Below the pieces are notes generated by a model, which was given only the letters and a program-made list of their open reading frames with translations, searched no databases and was not told the origin of the DNA. The position numbers and the translations under genes were made by a program. Positions 5,571-9,461 of a stretch of DNA of 9,461 bases are shown one piece after another. The DNA lies in the NCBI GenBank assembly GCA_029983675.1, contig JASBYY010000065.1, forward strand, positions 1-9,461, given 5' to 3'. How positions within the stretch are numbered: the stretch's first letter is position 1; every line of letters starts with the position of its first letter. Origin of the DNA: Bacteroidales bacterium. GTDB lineage: Bacteria > Bacteroidota > Bacteroidia > Bacteroidales > F082.

Positions 5571-7901
5571 GTGCAAAGAAGAAACCGCTTTCATATTATC
5601 ATCTTTTTGATTTTAACATTGCTAATGTCGGCATGTTCGCTACAGCGGTACGTTCCGGAGGGCAAATACCTCATCAGGAAAAACAGCATTGTCATCGATT
5701 CATCGCATGTCGCATTCACCAAATCCGACTTAGCGACCTACATCACACAGCAACCCTACAGGCGTAGTTTCGGATCCAGTTTGCAGACAAGAATCTATTT
5801 CATTTCAAAGCCTCGTATCAAAAGCAGATTCTGGAAATGGGTCAACGAAAAACTCGGCAAAGAGCCGGACTTCTTTGACCAAGAATCCACCGATTATTCT
5901 GCCCAACAAATGGAGCGGTTCCTCGACAACGTAGGATATTTTCATTCCAACGTCACAACCGAAGTCACAAAAAAAGGGTTTAAGGCAAGGGTGAAATATC
6001 ATGTGACCCCCGCAACGCCTTACCGAATCAGTGAAATAAGCTACGATATTGCAGATACGGTTTTGGCCGACTATGCCTTATTCTTTGAAAAAGGCTTTCC
6101 CGTCAAAAAAGGGGATATCTACAATGAGTACACCATGAACGACCAGCGTGATCTGATTACCGAACACTTGCGCAACAGTGGCTATTACTATTTCAACCGC
6201 AACTACATCGTATTCGAGGTGGACAGTAGCCAGATGAACCATACAATAAAGGTAAAGATGCGGATTGACAATGTAAAAGACCCAGAAACGGGAAAATACA
6301 CACCTCATAAACGCTACTACATCAACAAGATCAGCATCTATCCCAACTTCTCGCCAGCCATGGCCAGCCGAAAGCCCACCGACTCCACCCACCTTGATGT
6401 AAAAATAGGACGACAACAGAAAATCAACTCGTTGGATTGCTACTATTTTGGCAATCCAAGAATCAGGCCGCAGACCTTTTCACAAGTCATTCAGATACAA
6501 AAAGGAGAGCCTTACCGGTTATGGCGCGTTAACCAGACCTACAGTAACTTACGCAATTTTCAGCTATTCACCAATCCGAACATCGAGTTTACTCCCGTTG
6601 CCAGCGACACTGCCAATCTTCTTGACTGCCGGATTATGCTTCAGCGCAACGATGTCCACTCTTATAGGATTGGAGCGGAAGGCACCAACTCTGACCGAGA
6701 CCTCGGCATAAGAGGAAGCCTTTCCTACACCAATAAAAATCTTTTCAAAGGTGCGGAGATATTCACCATCAGTGTCAAAGGCGGTCTTGAAGCCCAGCAG
6801 ATTGTGGGTTTCGGAGAACTTGAAAACCATTACAAGGTATTTAACACACGGGAATTCAGCATCAACAGCAACCTCTATTTTCCAAAATTCCTCAGCCCAT
6901 TGCGTTTGCGCAACTTCGTAAGAGACTACCAGCCCAGCACCAATCTGGCCTTAGGTTACAACGCACAGATAAGATACTACTATTCGCGTTACATCGCCAT
7001 GGCTTCATTTGGATACGACTGGAAAAGCACACCGAGATTACAGCATGTCTTGAAGCCTTTCTATCTGAACAGTGTCAAGGTGAATCCTATCCCCGAGTTT
7101 CAGGCTATGTTAGACATGGAGGACAACCAACGCCGCAAAGACCAGTACACAAACCACCTGATATTCGGAGCGCAGTATGCATTCACACTGAACACGCAAA
7201 ACATCAACCGCACTGGAAATTTCATCTACTTGAGAGCCTCCATCGAATCGAGCGGCAATTTGCTGTCATTGTTCAACAACACTTCTGTCATCACAGAAAG
7301 AGAAGGCCACCATGAGCTTTTCGGCATCCGCTATGCGCAGTTTTTGCGCACCCATATCGATTTCAGGCAATACCTGAGTTTCAATGAGGATACACGGTTA
7401 GTATTTCGTCAGGTGGTGGGTGTCGGTTTCCCTTACGGAAATTCCATGGATATGCCGTTTGAGCGCAGTTTCTACTCTGGCGGTGCCAACGGAATGCGCG
7501 GATGGCCGTATCGTATGCTTGGCCCCGGTGCCTATCATTCGGAAAACAACGAAAAGAAAACAGAACGTATCGGTGATATCCAAGTGGAACTGAACACTGA
7601 ATTTCGCTTCCCGATATACAGCATCATCAAAGGTGCGTTCTTTGTCGATGCCGGAAACATCTGGAACTACCACGAAAACGAGGCGTTGCCCAATGGAGGT
7701 TTTAAGTTCGACACTTTCTACCGGCAAATTGCTATGGATGGTGGTTTGGGATTACGGTTTGATGTCAACATTATTGTTCTTCGCCTTGACTGTGCCATGC
7801 CTTTCCGAAATCCCTACTCCGAAAACGGCACACACTGGCGTTTCAAAAACATGCATTTCCGCGATATGAGATGGGTAATTAGCATTGGTTATCCTTTCTG
7901 A
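5571..7901 (+). CDS. tamL: TamL, lipoprotein BamA/TamA-family outer-membrane assembly protein
   Basis: TamL is the Bacteroidota lipid-anchored member of the OMP85 family, which assists insertion of proteins into the outer membrane or works with a TamB partner. The start is GTG at 5571. The in-frame stop at 5538-5540 leaves no upstream ATG, and the GTG gives a proper signal peptide: RRNR, a hydrophobic stretch, and lipobox M-S-A-C22. The text after it (QRYVPEGKYLIRKN) is typical of TamL. Residues about 30-355 are the periplasmic POTRA-like region, with repeated short alpha/beta units such as the one containing LDNVGYFHSNVTTEV. Residues about 365-776 form the beta-barrel. The conserved loop-6 motif is GGANGMRGW (637-645, with R643). 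The C-terminus RWVISIGYPF fits the terminal beta-signal ending in Phe. At 776 residues the length is normal. The +2 residues are not acidic, so I see no surface-export signal. No tamB lies beside it in this window. Confidence 0.9.
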   Translation: MQRRNRFHIIIFLILTLLMSACSLQRYVPEGKYLIRKNSIVIDSSHVAFTKSDLATYITQQPYRRSFGSSLQTRIYFISKPRIKSRFWKWVNEKLGKEPDFFDQESTDYSAQQMERFLDNVGYFHSNVTTEVTKKGFKARVKYHVTPATPYRISEISYDIADTVLADYALFFEKGFPVKKGDIYNEYTMNDQRDLITEHLRNSGYYYFNRNYIVFEVDSSQMNHTIKVKMRIDNVKDPETGKYTPHKRYYINKISIYPNFSPAMASRKPTDSTHLDVKIGRQQKINSLDCYYFGNPRIRPQTFSQVIQIQKGEPYRLWRVNQTYSNLRNFQLFTNPNIEFTPVASDTANLLDCRIMLQRNDVHSYRIGAEGTNSDRDLGIRGSLSYTNKNLFKGAEIFTISVKGGLEAQQIVGFGELENHYKVFNTREFSINSNLYFPKFLSPLRLRNFVRDYQPSTNLALGYNAQIRYYYSRYIAMASFGYDWKSTPRLQHVLKPFYLNSVKVNPIPEFQAMLDMEDNQRRKDQYTNHLIFGAQYAFTLNTQNINRTGNFIYLRASIESSGNLLSLFNNTSVITEREGHHELFGIRYAQFLRTHIDFRQYLSFNEDTRLVFRQVVGVGFPYGNSMDMPFERSFYSGGANGMRGWPYRMLGPGAYHSENNEKKTERIGDIQVELNTEFRFPIYSIIKGAFFVDAGNIWNYHENEALPNGGFKFDTFYRQIAMDGGLGLRFDVNIIVLRLDCAMPFRNPYSENGTHWRFKNMHFRDMRWVISIGYPF

Positions 7902-7902
7902 C

Positions 7903-9321
7903 ATGGATCGCGATACGCTATACCAGAATCTTATTGCAGCCTTCGGCTTTACCCCAACTTCAGGGCAAATGACCGTTTTACGTCATCTCAGTGCCTTTCT
8001 ACTCTCAGGTAAGGAAAACCCATGTTACATTCTAAAAGGCTATGCAGGAACAGGGAAAACATCGTTGGTGACCACTCTTGTTAACGCCTTGCCCGAAATT
8101 GGCATGGGCTACGTGCTGATGGCTCCAACAGGACGAGCAGCGAAGGTCATCAGTAGCTACACCCAAAAAAATACAACCACCATACACAAACGAATCTATC
8201 AATTTGCTGCATTTCCTGACGGGAGCATTCGAATAGTCCGCGCCAACAACCAGTACGAGAACACCCTCTTTATCGTTGATGAAGCCTCGATGATTGGTGA
8301 ACAGATTGAGTTTGGACACAGAAGTCTGTTGGATGATTTGCTGGAATATGTTTTCAGCGGGAAACGCTGCAAGCTCCTTCTCATTGGCGACACAGCACAG
8401 CTCCCTCCCGTAGGAAGCCACGAAAGTCCTGCCTTGGATGCGACACTTCTAAGCAGTGCTTTTCCTCTGACCATTGCATCATACGAGCTTACCGAAGTTG
8501 TAAGACAAGCCCTACAATCAGGTATTCTCGCCAACGCGACCCATCTGCGAAAACTGCTGTCAGAACAACAATTAGAATACAACTTACCCGTTTTCAATAT
8601 CGAACCGTATCATGACTGCACGATGATTGAGCCTGAAACATTTGAAGAAATGCTGTACGACACATTTGATTCAAGTCGTGAGGGCAATTCCGTTATTATT
8701 TGCAAATCGAATAAAAGGGCAAACCTGTTCAATCAAGCCATCAGAAGCCGGATCATGAATATGGAAGGTGAGATTGCCACAGGCGATCGGCTAATGATTG
8801 TAAAGAACAACTACTTCTGGGCAGATCAAAACAAAGCCATCAGTTTTATCGCCAATGGAGATATGGTCGAATTGAAAAAGATCTCGCACTTTGAGGAGAT
8901 GTACGGCTTCAAGTTTGCCGATGTAGAAATCAGTTTTTTAGACTATCCTGACATGCCGTATCTTCAAGTAAAAATTTTGCTTGACACCTTATATAGTAAC
9001 GGTGCGGCACTCACGGAAGAAGAATGGATGAAACTAAGGCAAAACGTAGAGGAAGACTACATGGATATTCCCAGCCGACGCGATCGTTATAAGGAGATGA
9101 GAAAAAATCCGTGGCTGAACGCCCTGCAGGTCAAGTTTGCCTATGCATTGACCTGTCACAAAACCCAAGGCGGCCAATGGAAAAATGTCTTTATCGACTC
9201 TTCATTTAATCAAAAGGACACCCTTGAAACGGAAGATGTTCGCTGGTTATACACAGCATTGACACGTGCCGAAGAGAATGTGTTCTTTGTCAATTTCGCT
9301 ACTAAGTTTTTTGAGGAATAG
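7903..9321 (+). CDS. SF1B RecD/Dda-like ATP-dependent DNA helicase
   Basis: This is a predicted 5'-3' SF1B DNA helicase of the RecD2/Dda/Pif1 group. The ATG at 7903 is preferred; it sits one base after the tamL stop and gives 472 residues. A TTG at 7885 would overlap tamL and add six residues with no family support. Motifs (numbered from 7903): an N-terminal FTPTSGQ Q-motif-like segment, Walker A GYAGTGKT (46-53), Ia MAPTGRAAKVIS (73-84), Ib TTIHKRIY, Walker B IVDEAS (124-129), III GDTAQLPP (162-169), IV-region LTEVVRQ, V LTCHKTQGG (416-424) and VI YTALTRA (450-456). Residues about 300-400 hold the SH3-like insertion between the two halves of domain 2. The protein lacks the N-terminal extension of full-length RecD2 and resembles the short stand-alone helicases found in Bacteroidota. 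Its cellular role is not inferable from the neighbours. It is co-transcribed with tamL by position. Confidence 0.9.
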   Translation: MDRDTLYQNLIAAFGFTPTSGQMTVLRHLSAFLLSGKENPCYILKGYAGTGKTSLVTTLVNALPEIGMGYVLMAPTGRAAKVISSYTQKNTTTIHKRIYQFAAFPDGSIRIVRANNQYENTLFIVDEASMIGEQIEFGHRSLLDDLLEYVFSGKRCKLLLIGDTAQLPPVGSHESPALDATLLSSAFPLTIASYELTEVVRQALQSGILANATHLRKLLSEQQLEYNLPVFNIEPYHDCTMIEPETFEEMLYDTFDSSREGNSVIICKSNKRANLFNQAIRSRIMNMEGEIATGDRLMIVKNNYFWADQNKAISFIANGDMVELKKISHFEEMYGFKFADVEISFLDYPDMPYLQVKILLDTLYSNGAALTEEEWMKLRQNVEEDYMDIPSRRDRYKEMRKNPWLNALQVKFAYALTCHKTQGGQWKNVFIDSSFNQKDTLETEDVRWLYTALTRAEENVFFVNFATKFFEE

Positions 9322-9343
9322 AAGTCCATCCCACTAAAAACAC

Positions 9344-9372
9344 CGAATGCCCCTTATAAAAAGAGGCATTCG
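9344..9372. terminator. Hairpin after the helicase gene, better oriented for the minus strand
   Basis: CGAATGCC (9344-9351) pairs perfectly with GGCATTCG (9365-9372). Inside it, after one C/A mismatch, CTT pairs with AAG around a five-base loop. On the + strand no T-run follows (ATATAACC). On the minus strand the stem is followed by GTGTTTTTAG, a plausible U-tract. It starts 22 bases after the helicase stop. Confidence 0.5.
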
Positions 9373-9412
9373 ATATAACCTAAAACTCAAACAAACGAAA
9401 AAACAGAAACAG

Positions 9413-9441
9413 AACGCCCCTCCTTTTTGTGGAGGGGCGTT
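9413..9441. terminator. Strong GC-rich hairpin, bidirectional terminator candidate
   Basis: An 11-bp perfect stem, AACGCCCCTCC against GGAGGGGCGTT (9413-9423 with 9431-9441), encloses the loop TTTTTGT. The + strand continues TTTCCGTT when read from inside the stem end, a weak U-tract. The minus strand continues CTGTTTCTGTTTTTTCG, which is richer in T. It probably stops transcripts from the helicase side and also from an unseen convergent gene to the right. Nothing recognisable lies in 9442-9461. Confidence 0.65.
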
Positions 9442-9461
9442 TCCGTTACGGGTGGGCGGCG

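Noticed and set aside
7885..7902. TTG at 7885 as the helicase start
   Set aside because: It would overlap the end of tamL and add six residues with no family support. The ATG at 7903 fits the gene spacing better.
8032..8597. Long minus-strand frames opposite the helicase (also 226-543 opposite murF)
   Set aside because: They are antisense shadows of strongly conserved genes and show no recognisable domain or start context.

Overview
The window looks like an ordinary chromosomal segment from a member of the Bacteroidota, most likely order Bacteroidales. Three things point there. Start codons lack Shine-Dalgarno sequences. Two intergenic regions carry exact copies of the Bacteroidota -7 promoter element TAnnTTTG. 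The protein types are also characteristic: a TamL-type lipoprotein OMP85 protein, a Bacteroidota-style TonB protein and a short stand-alone RecD/Dda-like helicase. All genes are on the + strand and there is almost no non-coding space. I see no tRNA, rRNA, CRISPR array, insertion sequence, phage gene or defence module.

Layout: (1) 1-1993 holds the 3' two-thirds of murF (peptidoglycan precursor synthesis), overlapping by ATGA with anmK (recycling of anhydro-MurNAc). (2) 1994-2160 is a promoter-bearing gap. (3) 2161-4086 is a tight exbB-exbD-tonB-like operon for an inner-membrane proton-driven energy transducer, with the key proton-path residues conserved. (4) After a 116-bp gap, folC (folate synthesis and polyglutamylation) fills 4203-5489. 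(5) A second promoter-bearing gap leads into tamL (5571-7901), an outer-membrane assembly protein, followed after one base by an SF1B RecD/Dda-like helicase (7903-9321). (6) 9322-9461 carries two hairpins that look like a bidirectional or mainly minus-strand terminator region.

Four of the transcription blocks' functions concern the cell envelope: peptidoglycan synthesis, peptidoglycan recycling, TonB energisation and outer-membrane protein assembly. folC and the helicase are housekeeping partners without an obvious envelope role.

I did not find a convincing new biological system. The points worth a second look are modest: the murF/anmK coupling, a TonB homologue with a variant membrane motif and no YP motif, the near-leaderless GTG start of tamL, the tamL-helicase pairing without tamB, and the architecture of the terminal hairpins.
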